64,000 nt of DNA, taken from positions 930,001 through 994,000 of the forward strand of contig CAJNOP010000012.1 in NCBI GenBank assembly GCA_905250075.1, given 5' to 3'. A program made the translations under genes and the position numbers. The notes below the pieces were generated by a model. That model saw only the letters and a list, made by a program, of their open reading frames with translations. It was not told where the DNA came from and searched no databases. The DNA comes from Rotaria sp. Silwood1. Its lineage: Eukaryota > Rotifera > Eurotatoria > Philodinida > Philodinidae. Position 1 is the first letter of the stretch, and each line of letters opens with the position of its first letter. Below, in pieces: positions 12,101 through 27,100 of this stretch.

Positions 12101-15100
12101 ATTACAAGTAAAAAAAAATTTTTTTTTCTTTTTTTTTTTTTTAATGATTTGTTTCCTTTTTCTAGGCACCAAATATGTTATTTAATCCATCAATGGATGA
12201 AAATGATAAAAACACATTTTCAGAATTAATTGAAGATTTACTTGATACAATCTATAAACAAGGTTCATTAATACCACGTCTTGCTACTCATACAAATCAA
12301 GCTAATTATCAAGATGCCCTTGAACATATGCAAGATTTAGCTGATTTACGTACTGATTTTACTGATCGTGTTCATGCTGTTATTGGTAAAGCTAATGAAT
12401 ATCGAGCATTATTTAATAAATATGCTTATTTATGGGTTGATGATCGACAAGAATTTATGAGACAATTTTTACTTTATGGTCATGTATTAACACAAGAAGA
12501 AATTGAAGCAAATGCTGAACAAGGTGTTCCACAAAATCCACCAACATTACAACAATTTAAAGAACAAGTTGATACATATGAAAGTATTTATGAAGAAGTT
12601 AGTAAATTTGAAGATACAAAAATAATAGATAAATGGTTTCGTGTTGATTCTCGACCATTCAAACAAGCTTTACTTAATATTGCTAAGAAATGGTCATTTA
12701 TGTTCAAACAACATCTTATGGATGATGTTACAAATAGGTAAAAATAATTGTTTGTCATTTTTTTTTTATTGTCTTTTGTTTAAAATTCTTTTCAGTTTAC
12801 AAGAATTAGCTGATTTTATTAAATTACATGATAAAGGTTTAAATGTTACTGTAAATGAAGGTGATTATGATTCATTAGTTGAAGTTATGGCTCATCTTGG
12901 TGCTGTACGTGAAAAACTACCAATGTTTGATGCTATGTTTGAACCATTAAAACAAAAACTTGAATTACTTAAAACTTATGGACAAGAAATCAATGATGAT
13001 GTATATGAACGATTAAATGCATTACCAGAAAAATGGGCTAATACAAAGAAACTTGCACTTAATGTTAAACAACAAGTTGCACCATTACAAACAAATGAAG
13101 TTGCAAATCTTCGTCGAAAAGTTGCTAACTTTGATGTACGACAATATGAATTTCGAGAGAAATTTCGTAAAGAATCACCATTTGCATATGATCAAACACA
13201 AGTTTATAGAAAATTGGATCAAGGTCATATTGATATATCAGCAATGGAACGTGAAATGCAAATGTTAAATGATTCAGCTGCTCTATTTGAAGTAACAGTA
13301 CCAGACTTTAAACAAGTTAAACAATGTCGTAAAGAAATTAAATTACTTAAACAACTTTGGGATTATGTTTATTTGGTTCGAACTACATTTGATGATTGGA
13401 AAAAAACAAAATGGCGTGAAATTAATGCTGAAGCGGTAGTTTATTAGTTTGATTTTAATCGATTAATTGATTTTTTTGTTTTAAATTATAGATGGATCAA
13501 GAATGTAAAAAATTCGCAAAGGATATTCGAAGTAAATTTTTTTGAATTTTATTCAACAAAAAAAAATCATTTGATATGAATGATATTGTACATGTTGAAT
13601 TCATAAAAATTGTTTATGATATTCTGTGTAATCCCTCGTAAAGAAAGAAATATCGTAGACCAGAACTTGCTTCAATTCTTCAGGAAAATATATGAGTTTC
13701 ATAATAATGCCTATAATCTCATAAATTGTTTTTTATTTCGGAAGTTTTTTTATGTTCTACTTTTGAAGATCATTCTTTTTCACATCGTAATTCCAAATAG
13801 ATGATTAGATGAGAAGTTTAGTTTTGAAGAAGAATCTTCTATTTAGTTTCAATTGATCAGAGAATATATTTAACTGTCAAATATTCTTCGACCTCATGTT
13901 TTAGCTATAAGCAGGACTTATTGAAACAAATGAGACCTTAAGTAAATTCAAGCGTATGCATTACTCCTGAAAATTTCCTTTGTAAATCATAACATTAATA
14001 TCTCAAAAATTGTTCTTCTTGTAGCTTTGGATAAAGAAATGCGTGCTTGGAATGCTTATGCGGGTCTTGATGATGCCGTTAAAAATATGATGACATCATT
14101 ACGTGCTGTAACTGAATTACAAAATCCAGCTATTCGAGAACGTCATTGGCTTGAATTAATGAAAGCAACTGGTGTTAAATTTGAAATGACTGATTCAACA
14201 ACATTTGCTGATTTACTTGCATTACGTTTACATCAATATGAAGATGAAGTTAAAAATATTGTTGATAAAGCTGTTAAAGAAATGGCTATGGAAAAAGTTT
14301 TACGTGAATTAGATAATACATGGAAAACAATGGAATTTACACTTGAACCTCATACACGTACAAAATTACCATTAGTTGTTGTACAAGAAGAATTAATTGA
14401 AGTTTTAGAAGAAAATCAAGTACAATTACAAAATATGTTAACATCAAAATATATTGCACATTTTCTTAAAGAAGTTACAGATTGGCAACGAAGTTTATCA
14501 CAAGCTGATCAAGTTATACATATATTAATTGAAGTACAAAAAACTTGGTCACATTTAGAATCAATTTTTATTGGTTCACAAGATATTCGAAATCAATTAC
14601 CGGAAGATTCAGCTAGATTTGATACAATTGATAAAGATTTTCGTGAAATAGCTAGTGAAAATCAAAAAGATTTAAATGTTGTTCGTTGTACAAATCGTCC
14701 AAAATTAAATGATCGTTTAGAAGATATTAAATCACGTTTATCATTGTGTGAGAAAGCACTTGCAGATTATTTAGAAACAAAACGATTAGCTTTTCCAAGG
14801 TAAAAAAAATTTTGGTTTTTTGAAAATTATGTTTCCCAAAAATATTAATTTGCATTTTAATCTTTATTTAGATTTTATTTCGTTTCGGCTGCTGATTTAC
14901 TTGATATATTATCAAATGGTAATGAACCTGAAAAAGTCATGCGTCATTTAACAAAATTATTTGATTCAATGGCTAAATTGAAATTAACAGAAGAACATGG
15001 AGCTACAATTAAAGAAGCAACAGCTATGTGGGCTAAAGATGGAGAACATATGCCATTTCCATCACCATGTGATCTTAGTGGACAAGTTGAAGTTTGGCTC

Positions 15101-18100
15101 AATCGGTAAGAAAAAAAAAGTCACCAAGAAAAAGAACCTTAGAAATAAGAAAATTAATTATATTTAAATTTTTAGACTTCTTGAAAAACAATGTGAAACA
15201 GTTCGATATCATTTAACTGAAGCTGTTGGTGCATATGAAGAAAAACCACGTGATCAATGGATTATGGATTATCCAGCACAAGTAGCTTTAACTGGTTCAC
15301 AAATTTGGTGGACAGTTGAAGTTTGTGCAGCATTTGCTAAATTAGAAGAAGGTTATGAAAACGCTTTGAAAGATTATTATCGTAAACAAGTAACACAATT
15401 AAATGCATTAATTGTACATTTACTAACTGATCTTACACCAGGTGATCGACAAAAAATTATGACTATTTGTACAGTATGTATTTAATATAGAATTTTCATA
15501 AATATTTTATTTCAACAAAAAAAAAAACAATACTATTTTCATAGATTGATGTCCATGCTCGTGATGTGGTCATGAAATTAGTAGCAAGTAAATGTGAAAG
15601 TGTAAATGATTTTATGTGGCAATGTCAATTAAGACATCGATGGGATGATAAAGAAAAAGATTGTTTTGCTAATATTTGTGATGCACAATTTCGTTATGCT
15701 CATGAATACTTAGGTAATCAACCACGTTTAGTCATAACACCATTAACAGATCGATGTTATATTACATTAACACAATCATTGCATCTTATTATGGGTGGTG
15801 CACCAGCTGGACCAGGTAAAAACAAAAAAATTAATTTCATATTTTAATTGATCTTGCTGTTTTCTTTTCTTTAATAGCCGGAACAGGTAAAACTGAAACA
15901 ACAAAAGATTTAGGTCGAGCATTAGGTATTATGGTATATGTATTCAATTGTTCTGAACAAATGGACTATAAATCAATTGGTAATATTTACAAAGGATTAT
16001 CTCAAACTGGTAAATAATTATTTCTTCATATAATATAATTTTGTTTTTGTAAAACATAATGTTCAAATTTGGATCCATTATCTACAAACTATGAGAACAT
16101 CAATAGAGTCTGTCAGGCTCTAAGCATTAGAGACTGTAACATAAGTTGTTGACATAGAATCACATATCGTATATCAATAAAGTTTCGTTAATACTTCCTA
16201 ATTCCATTTCTGTAAAATTAACTAAAACAATGATGAACAACAGCTACATTGTGTTTTACATTTTAATCTTACAAGGATTGTGCTAAACGGTTTTTGTTTT
16301 GTATTTTTCAAGGTGCTTGGGGATGTTTTGATGAATTTAATCGAATATCAGTTGAAGTACTTTCTGTTATTGCTGTACAAGTCAAATCTATTCAAGTATA
16401 AAATAATTGAAAATAATTTAGTTCTTTAAATATTAATGTATATAATTTTTTTTAGGATGCAATTCGTGAAAAGAAAACACGATTTTTATTTATGGGTGAA
16501 GACATTCGTCTTAATCGTACAGTTGGTTTATTTATTACAATGAATCCTGGTTATGCAGGTCGAACAGAATTACCCGAAAATCTTAAAGCATTATTTCGGT
16601 AAATAGAAATAAAGATTATTGTTCATTTATGTTTTTATTTTAATATTAATATATATGATTCTTTCTTTTTTTAGTCCATGCGCTATGGTTGTACCAGATT
16701 TTGATTTAATTAGTGAAATTATGATGGTTGCTGAAGGTTTTACTGATGCTCGTTTATTGGCTCGAAAATTTATAACTCTTTATTCATTATGTAAAGAACT
16801 TCTTTCTAAACAAGTATGCTATTTGTTTTTATTTGTTCAACAAAAAATTTATGTGTAACATATTTAAAGGATCATTATGATTGGGGTTTACGAGCTATTA
16901 AATCTGTACTTGTCGTTGCTGGTGCTCTTCGTCGATCAGATCCAGGTCGACCTGAAGATCAAGTATTGATGCGTGCATTACGTGATTTTAATATTCCAAA
17001 AATTGTTACTGATGATATGCCTGTATTTATGGGTTTAATTGGTGATCTATTTCCAGCTCTTGATGTACCACGTAAACGGTAATAACACTGACTATAAAAA
17101 AATTGTTTTGTTTTCTTTCTAATTAAGATTTTTTTAATATTTAGAAATCTTGATTTTGAAAAATTAATTAAACAAGCAACAGTTGATTTAAAACTGCAAC
17201 CCGAAGATTCATTTATACTTAAAGTTGTTCAATTACAAGAATTATTTGAAGTACGTCATTCAGTATTTATTGTTGGTAATGCTGGTACAGGAAAATCTCA
17301 AATATGGAAAGTATTAAATCGTACATATCATAATCAAAAACGTAAACCAATTGCTGTTGATCTTAATCCTAAAGCTGTTACAAATGATGAACTTTTTGGT
17401 ATTATTAATCCAGCAACACGAGAATGGAAAGATGGATTATTTTCTACTATAATGCGAGATCTTGCTAATCTGACATCTGATGGTAAGGAAGGATGTAGAG
17501 AGCTGTGGATCCATTTTTTGTGGGCACACAGCTCTCTAGACTAATCAATAGAATATTGAAAGGAAAAAAAAAACTTGTTGAATTTTGTTTTTTTAAGGAC
17601 CTAAATGGATCGTACTTGATGGTGATATTGATCCAATGTGGATTGAATCATTAAATACAGTTATGGATGATAATAAAGTGTTAACATTAGCTAGTAATGA
17701 ACGTATACCATTAAATCCAACAATGCGTCTTCTTTTTGAAATTAGTCATTTACGTACAGCTACACCAGCAACAGTATCACGTGCTGGTATTTTATATATA
17801 AATCCGGCTGATCTTGGTTGGAATCCACAAGTTGCAACATGGATTGAAACACGTGAAATACAATCTGAACGTGCTAATTTAACAATACTTTTTGATAAAT
17901 ATGTTCCAATGTGCTTAGATGCTGTTAAAAGTCGTTTTAAAAAAATTACACCTATTGTTGAAGGTGCACATATACATATGTTATGTCGTTTACTTGAATG
18001 TATGTTAACATCAGCAACGACACCAGCTGATTGTCCAAAAGAATTATATGAACTTTATTTTGTATTTGCTTGTGTTTGGGCATTTGGTTCAGCTTTATTT

Positions 18101-21100
18101 CAAGATCAAATAACTGATCATAGATTAGAATTTTCAAAATGGTGGATTACAGAATTCAAATCAATTAAATTTCCTGTACAAGGTACAGTTTTTGATTATT
18201 ATATTGATCCAGAAACGAAAAAATTTGAATCATGGACCAAACTTGTACCTAAATTTCGATTGGATAGTGAAATGCCATTACAAGTAGTTTTTATTCAGAA
18301 ATAAAAAAAAAAAACTTTTTATTTGTGCCTTTTTTTTCTAATATAGTCTGTATTGGTACCAACAGCTGAAACAACTCGTATTCGATATTTTATGGATTTA
18401 CTTTTAGAAAAAGGATGGCCAATTATGTTGGGTAAGAATATGATTTTTTTTAAACTGATTTATATGAACAGTAGTATCTCGAACCGAGAGAGGTGAGATT
18501 GGAACGAATTTTCAGACAAGATTGATCATTGTAAGGGATGTTCGCTGATAGCAGGTTGCTATCATCGATAAAAAAAAACAAAATCAATGGTTGAATACAT
18601 TATAAAGTGGAACTGAAATATTTCTACTATCATTTGATATTGTTTTTAATCATAGGTTCAAATTGAACTTAAATTTTTCTTTTGTTTCTAGTTGGTAATG
18701 CTGGTTGTGGTAAAACTGTATTAATTAATGATAAATTATCTTCACTTAATGAAGATTGGCTTGCTGTTTCTGTACCATTCAATTTCTATACAACAAGTGA
18801 AATGCTTCAATCAATTTTAGAAAAACCATTAGAAAAGAAAGCCGGTCGAAATTATGGTCCACCTGGTAGTAAAAAGATTGTCTATTTTATTGATGATATG
18901 AACATGCCAGAAGTACGAAAGAAAAGAAAAAAAAATTATTCTTTTTCTTTTTTTTAATAATTTTATTTTCAATATAGGTTGATCAATATTATACATGTCA
19001 ACCACATACACTTCTTCGTCAACATCTTGATTATAAACATTGGTATGATCGTCAAAAATTAACATTAAAAGAAATTCACAATTGTCAATATGTAAGTTCA
19101 ATGAATCCAACAGCTGGTTCATTTACAATTGATACACGTTTACAACGACATTTTGCTGTATTTGCTGTTTCATTTCCTGGATTAGAAGCACTTGAAACAA
19201 TTTATGTTGGTATTTTATCTCAACATTTAGCTGAAGGTTTTGCACAACAAGTACAAAAATATGCAACTAGTCTTGTACGTGGTGCACTTGAACTTCATCG
19301 TCGTATAACAGCATCATTTTTACCAACTGCTATTAAATTTCATTATATATTTAATCTTCGTGATTTATCAAATATATTTCAAGTTTGTTTTTAAATGAGA
19401 AAAGTTGTTTTTTAGAAACGAAGTTTTTTCTTTTATAGGCAATTCTCTTTACTAAACCAGAAGCAATTAAAACACATAATGATTTAATAAAAATTTATTT
19501 ACATGAATCTGAACGTGTTTATTGTGATAAATTAGTTGAACGTGCTGATATTGATACATTTGTTAAATTACAACGTGAAGTTGCAAAGAAATCATTTGAA
19601 GTAAAATCTTAAAAATATTGTACTATTTGTTTAAATTAAGAATACTCGTTTTCGTTTTAAGGACCTCGATGAAGAATATGCATTTAAAAAACCAAATATC
19701 TATTGTCATTTTGCTCTTGGTGTTGGTGATCCAAAATATATGCCGATTGATAATTGGCCACAATTACAAAAATTATTAAATGATGCATTAGATGCATATA
19801 ATGAATTAAATGCACAAATGAATTTAGTACTTTTTGAAGATGCTATGACACATATTTGTCGTATTAATCGTATATTAGAAGCACCACGTGGTAATGCTTT
19901 ACTAATTGGTGTTGGTGGGAGTGGAAAACAAAGTTTAGCAAGACTAGCAGCTTCTATTAGTTCATTAGAAGTTTTTCAAATAACTCTTCGAAAAGGTTTA
20001 ATTAATAAGAAGTTAATATTTTTTCTAATGTTGTTTATTGGTTTTTTTATAGGTTATAGTATTAATGATTTGAAAACAGATTTAGCTGCATTGTATATAA
20101 AAGCAGGACAAAAAGGAATAGGAACTGTTTTTCTTATGACTGATTCACAAGTAGCTGATGAAAAATTTTTAGTCTTAATTAATGATATGTTGGCATCAGG
20201 AGAAATTCCAGGTTTATTTGCTGATGATGCTATTGAAGAAATTATTGGAGCACTAAGAAATGAAGTTAAATCACAAGGTATTGATGATACAAGAGAAAAT
20301 ATTTGGAAATTTTTTATTGAAAAAGTTCGACGTAATCTTAAAGTAAAAAATTTGTTATATTCAATTGATTTCAAATTCATAATTGTATTTGTTCAATGTC
20401 TCAGGTCGTATTATGTTTTTCGCCTGTGGGTACAACACTTCGAGTACGTTCACGAAAATTTCCAGCTATTACAAATTCTACTTCCATCGATTGGTATCAT
20501 GAATGGCCAGAAGTATAAAAAAAAAACATGTTTTCTTATTAAATTTTATTTTCATTTTCTTATCTTTCATAGGAAGCTTTAATATCTGTTGCTAATCGGT
20601 TAGTTGAATATTTATGTTCTCAAATTTTTAAAACATTCGTTTTATTTTAATTATTAGATTCGTCAGTGATGTTGATACACTCAAACCTGAAATAAAAGAT
20701 TCCGTTGCTACATTTATGGCATTTGTACATAAAAGTGTCAATGATATGAGTATCACTTATCTTCAAGTAATTTTTTTTTTATTTATTTTTCTTCGTTTCA
20801 AGCATCATATATATATATATGGTTTTTGTACTATAGAATGATAAACGATACAATTATACAACACCAAAATCTTTTCTTGAACAGATTACATTATATAAAA
20901 ATTTATTAGCAAAACAAACTCGTGAATTACAAGAGAAAATTAATCGTTTAGAAAGTGGTCTTGTTAAATTACAATCATGTGCACGACAAGTTGATGATTT
21001 AAAAGATAAATTAGCTGCACAAGAAGTTGAACTTAAACAAAAGAATGACGATGCTGATAAACTTATTAAAGTTAGTTGAATTTTTTGTTCTCAAAAACGA

Positions 21101-24100
21101 AAATCTAATCTAAAACTTTTCTTCATATGTAGATTGTTGGAACTGAAACAGAAAAAGTCACAAAAGAAAAAGAATTTGCTGGTGTTGAACAAGCTAAAGT
21201 TGCTGAAATTGAAAAAACTGTCACAGCTAAAGCAGAAGATTGTGAACGTGATTTAGCTCGTGCAATGCCTGCTTTAAAAGCAGCTGAGGAAGCTTTAAAT
21301 ACATTAGATAAAACAAGTTTAACGTATATAAAAATTTTACAAAAGAAAAACTTTCATATTGAACCTTTCCTTATTTAGTGAAATGAAAGCTTTTCCTAAT
21401 CCTCCTGAAGCTGTTCTTAAAGTCGGTGCTGCTGTAATGTGTTTATTACCACCGGGTGGTAAGATTCCTCGACCAGCTCAACGTGATTGGAAAGCTTGTA
21501 AAGCAAGTATGGGTAACGTCGATCAATTCCTTCGTAAGTATTTGTTAAATAATTTTAATTTAATAATAAAATTATTTCATTTAAACAGAGGCCTTAAGAA
21601 CTTACGATAAAGAACATATTCGTGATGATATGCGTCGTGAAGTTAAACCTTATACTGATGATCCAGATTTTGATCCAGAAAAAATTCGAACTAAATCAGC
21701 TGCTGCTGCTGGTCTTTGTGCTTGGGTTATCAATATTCTTTTGTAAGTTATATCTATTGACAAATCATCAACAGAGGTTTTTATTACAATTATCCATATA
21801 GATTTTATGAAGTCTATTGTGAAGTGGAACCAAAACGTTTAGCTTTAGAAAAAGCTAATGCTGATTTAAAAGCTGCACGAGAGAAACTTGATGCTGTTAA
21901 TCGACAAGTTGCTGTATGTACTTTCTTTTAAATAAAAATTAAAAAAATAAAAAAAAATCTTTTTCTTTTCTTGTAGCAATTAGAAGAGGCTTTAGCTAAA
22001 TTAACAGCTGAATATGATGCAGCTATGTCAGCTAAACAAAAATGTCAAGAAGAAGCTGATCGAACAGCTTATACAATTAATTTAGCTAATCGTTTAGTTA
22101 ATGGTCTTGCATCAGAAAATATTCGTTGGCGTGATTCAGTTGCTGGTTTTAGAAAATCTGAAGAAACAACACCAGGAGATATCTTATTGATAACAGCATT
22201 TGTTTCTTATGTTGGTTGTTTTACAAAAGTGTATCGAGTAGATCTAATGGAAAACATTTGGAGACCACAATTATCTGCATTAAAAGTAAATGATTGAAGA
22301 AAAAAAAAACCAAACAACAAAATTCTATATTATTTTATTTAGACACCAATTCCAGTTACACCGGATATTGATCCATTAACGTTAGTTGTTGATGATGCTG
22401 TTGTTGCTGGATGGAATAACGAAGGTTTACCATCAGATCGTATGTCAAGTGAAAATGCAACAATTTTGACAACATGTGAACGATGGCCATTAATGATTGA
22501 TCCCCAATTACAAGGTAAAAAAAAACAAGATTTCATCCTATAAAAATTTTAAAAAAAAATTTGCTTCTGTTATCATTAAGGTATTAAATGGATTAAACAA
22601 CGTTATGGTGAACGTATTAAAGTAATTCGATTGGGTCAAAAAGGTTATTTAGATAAAATTGAACAAGCTATAGCAGCCGGTGATATTCTCTTAATTGAAA
22701 ATATTGATGAATCAATTGAAGCTGTACTTGATCCATTACTTGGACGAAATACAATTAAAAAAGGTCGAGCTATTAAATTAGGTGATAAAGAAATTGAATA
22801 TCATCCAGATTTTCGACTTATCTTACAAACAAAACTTGCTAATCCACATTATAAACCTGAAATGCAAGCTCAAACAACATTAATTAATTTTACAGTTACT
22901 AAAGATGGTCTTGAAGATCAATTGTTAGCTGATGTTGTTGCTAAAGTAAGATTTTTTTGTTTAATTGTTTCGACCAAAACAAGATGAAGCATTATTTTAA
23001 ATACACAAAAGTTCGTTTTTAAATTCTTTTAAATAACATATTGAAAAGTCCAAAAGAAAACAAAATAAACTGGGTTGCGTGTTTTTTTTTCAATAACTTT
23101 TGATAGGAATATCAAAGAGAGTAGACTCGAAGAAAATAGTCGACATGGCAGAAAAACTGAAATAACAGGACCCTATCACTTCAAAGTTAAAATAACATAT
23201 TACCATTCGACTTAGTACAATAAATTAACCTGGCCTACATTTTTTTTCAGGTAATCACAGTTCAATTAGCATAAACTGAGAGTTTCAGAAAAAAAAGTCT
23301 TTTCAATGTTCTCGGATCTTCTCTTTTGAATAGTAAAGGCCCCAAACCTCGATGATGTTCCTATCATAAGTTATTCAAAATGAATCTACAGGAAGGTAGT
23401 CGAAAGGTAGAGGTATTCTTTCTTGATAGTTGTAATAATCAATTGAAAACGTAAATGTAACTATCGAACTATTTCTTAGGAAATTTAAAGCTTTTTATCT
23501 ATACTTAGCATTCATCGACATTCTCTTTTTTAGGAACGTCCAGATCTTGAACGATTAAAATCAGATTTAACTAAACAGCAAAATGAATTCAAAATTACTT
23601 TAAAACGTCTTGAAGATAATCTTTTAGCTCGTTTATCATCTGCTGGTGCAAATTTTCTTGGTGATACTGAATTAGTTGAAAATTTAGAAAATACGAAACG
23701 AACTGCTACTGAAATCGAAGAAAAAGTCGGTGAAGCTAAAATAACATCTGTTAAAATTGATGAAGCACGAGAATTATATCGTCTGGCAGCAGCACGTGCT
23801 AGTTTACTCTATTTTATAATGAATGATCTTTGTCGTATACATCCAATGTATCAATTTTCTTTGAAAGCATTTAAAGTTGTTTTTGCTAATGCTATTGAAA
23901 AAGCTGAACCATCCGATGATGTTAAAGCTCGTGTTCATAATTTAATTGAATCAATAACATATTCAACATTTATTTATACAACTCGTGGTTTATTTGAAAA
24001 ACATAAACTTATATTTACTTCACAAATGTCATTTTTGGTAAAGAAAAAGAAAACCAAACTTTCTGTTATTTGGTTTTAATTTGTTTTGTATATTTAGATT

Positions 24101-27100
24101 TTACTTGCCGCTAAAGAAATTGATCCTAAAGAACTTGATTTTCTACTTCGATATCCAGTTATACCTAATGTAACATCACCCGTTGATTTCCTTAATGATA
24201 TATCATGGGGTGGCATAAAAGCGTTATCACAAATGCAAGAATTTACAAATCTCGATCGTGACATTGAAGGTTCAGCTAAACGATGGAAAAAATTTGTTGA
24301 AATGGAAGCACCTGAAAAAGAAAAATTACCACAAGAATGGAAAAATAAAACTGCCTTACAAAAATTATGTATGATGCGTGCACTTCGACCTGATCGAATG
24401 CTTTATGCATTAAGGTAAAACAAAACAAAACAAAAAAGAAATTCTATATTTAATTATGAAAACTTTTTCTTTTAGTTTATTTGTTGAAGAAAAATTAGGC
24501 AAACAATTTGTTGAGAATCGTGCTGTACCATTTAATAAATCGTATGAAGAAACCAATACAAGTACACCTGTCTTCTTTATCCTTTCACCTGGTGTTGATC
24601 CAATTAAAGAGGTTGAAGCATTAGGAAAAAAATTAGGATTTACATCAAATCAAAAAACTTTTCATAATATTTCACTTGGCCAAGGTAAAAATTATAGAAA
24701 AAAGAACTAAAATGAAAGTTTTTTCATTTCAATCTATCTATAGGTCAACAAATTGTTGCTGAAGAGGCAATGGATATTTCTGCAAAAGAAGGTCATTGGG
24801 TTGTATTACAAAATATACATTTAGGTTTGTAAAATATGTTATTAACTAAAAAAAGAAAACCTAATTTTTTTTGTCCAGTCGCAAAATGGTTACCACAATT
24901 AGAAAAGAAATTGGAACAATGTTGGGAAACAGGTCATGAAAACTTTCGAATGTATATGTCAGCTGAACCATCAGGTGATCCGGCATTTCATTGTATACCA
25001 CAAGGTATTCTTGAATCAGCTGTTAAGATGTAAGTTATTCATCATTAATGATTTTTTCTTTTCTTTTATTAATTTAAATTTTGTTTTTGAATAGTACAAA
25101 TGAACCTCCAACAGGAATGCAAGCTAATTTACATAAAGCACTTGATTTATTTAATCAAGATACACTTGAAATGTGTGCAAAAGAAACGGAATTTAAATCA
25201 ATTTTATTTGCACTTTGTTATTTCCATGCTGTTGTTGCTGAAAGGTAATGTTATACACATGATACAGCAGTCGCTAAAAATCCTACTGTCAGATAAAAAA
25301 TATCTAAACTATACTATCTACTTTAAAATACAATATGCTAACTACGGTATATTTTGAATAACATTTGATCGAAATATCATAGAGACTTGTGTTTTTCACC
25401 ATTCAAGAGAGAAGATCTAAAGCTACTGCAGTATCAGGTTTGAAATGATCTGACATTGTTATTTCAATATTTTTGAAATTCTACTATTAGCTTCCTTGTA
25501 ATGAAGAAGCCGACATTTCGGAAATATTCACATAATAGTGTTAAATCAATTCAAATCTATAATGAAGTATTATCATTCGACTCAGCACAGTGACTTATAC
25601 CTGCTTAGGTCCTATTCTGAGTAATGACAACTCATTTAGCTTCAATCAGAGGTCTCGGAAAAAGTCTTATAACTCTCGAAAGAAACTATCTATGAATATC
25701 GGCCTATGTTATCTAAAGTCGACTCAATGATGCTTTCAAAATTTCAAACGAAATAGTTGAAAGTAGCCGGAATTAGACGTTACTTTTTGAAGAATTTGTT
25801 TGAAAAGTGACCAAAAGTTTTTACGACAATTGTATTTAAATGATATATTAAAAGTTAAACTTTTCATGTTTCTAGACGAAAATTCGGTGCACAAGGTTGG
25901 AATCGAAATTATCCATTTAATAATGGTGATCTTACTATATCAGTCAATGTACTTTACAATTATTTGGAAGCTAATTCCAAAGTTCCATGTAAATATCTGA
26001 GTTTTTGTTGTGATATAAAGTTATCAATGATTTTATCGCTTAATTATAGGGGAAGATCTTCGATATTTATTCGGTGAAATTATGTATGGTGGTCATATTA
26101 CTGATGATTGGGATCGTCGTTTGTGCAAAACTTATCTTGAAGAATATATGAATCCAACAATGGTAAGAAAAGTGCTACGGATGAAGGGACATTTTGTGAA
26201 AAATTGTGCAAGCTTCTTACATTATACATTTGTTTTCATAAAAAGCACTTGATGTTTAAGAAGAATGACTTTTCTCGAATCCTCAACAGATGAGTCCACC
26301 AATGAGAGTATATATATGTACAGCTCTATTTGATTCATGAGAAAGTACACTTTTCATTTTTCGCGTAAAGCTCATAATAGTGAGATGGTTCTGACAGGCA
26401 CGGAACTAAAATCAACTGATATTGGTCATATCTATAGATAAATCCATCTTTGTATTGCCAATTTTCTAATATTTTCTAGTAGTATTTTATGAATATTTTT
26501 ATTTAGTTTGATGGTGAACTATATCTAGCACCAAGTTTTCCAATTCCACCATCAACTGATTATAAAGGTTATCATGGTTATATAGATGAATTTCTTCCTC
26601 CTGAATCACCCTATCTCTATGGTTTACATCCGAATGCTGAAATTGATTTTCTAACAACAACAAGTGAAAATCTATTTAAAACAGTATTAGAAATGCAACC
26701 ACGTGATACAGGTGCTGGTGCTGGTGGTGAAGGTGCAGGAATGACACGTGAAGAAAAGATAAAAGCAAAATTAGATGAAATCATGGAAAAATTACCTGAT
26801 GAATTTCCTGTTCGTGAACTTTATGCTAAAGCTGAAGAAAAAACTCCATATACAGTTGTTGCTTTACAAGAATGTGAACGTATGAATTTATTAACAAGAG
26901 AAATGCGTCGATCATTAAAAGAACTTAATCTTGGTCTTAAAGGTGAATTAACTATAACAGCTGATATGGAACAATTACAAGATGCATTATTTTTTGAACA
27001 AGTACCTGCTGCATGGACAAAACGTGCTTATCCATCAATGTTTAGTCTTGGTTTATGGTATAGTGATTTATTATTACGTATTAAAGAATTAGAAATGTGG

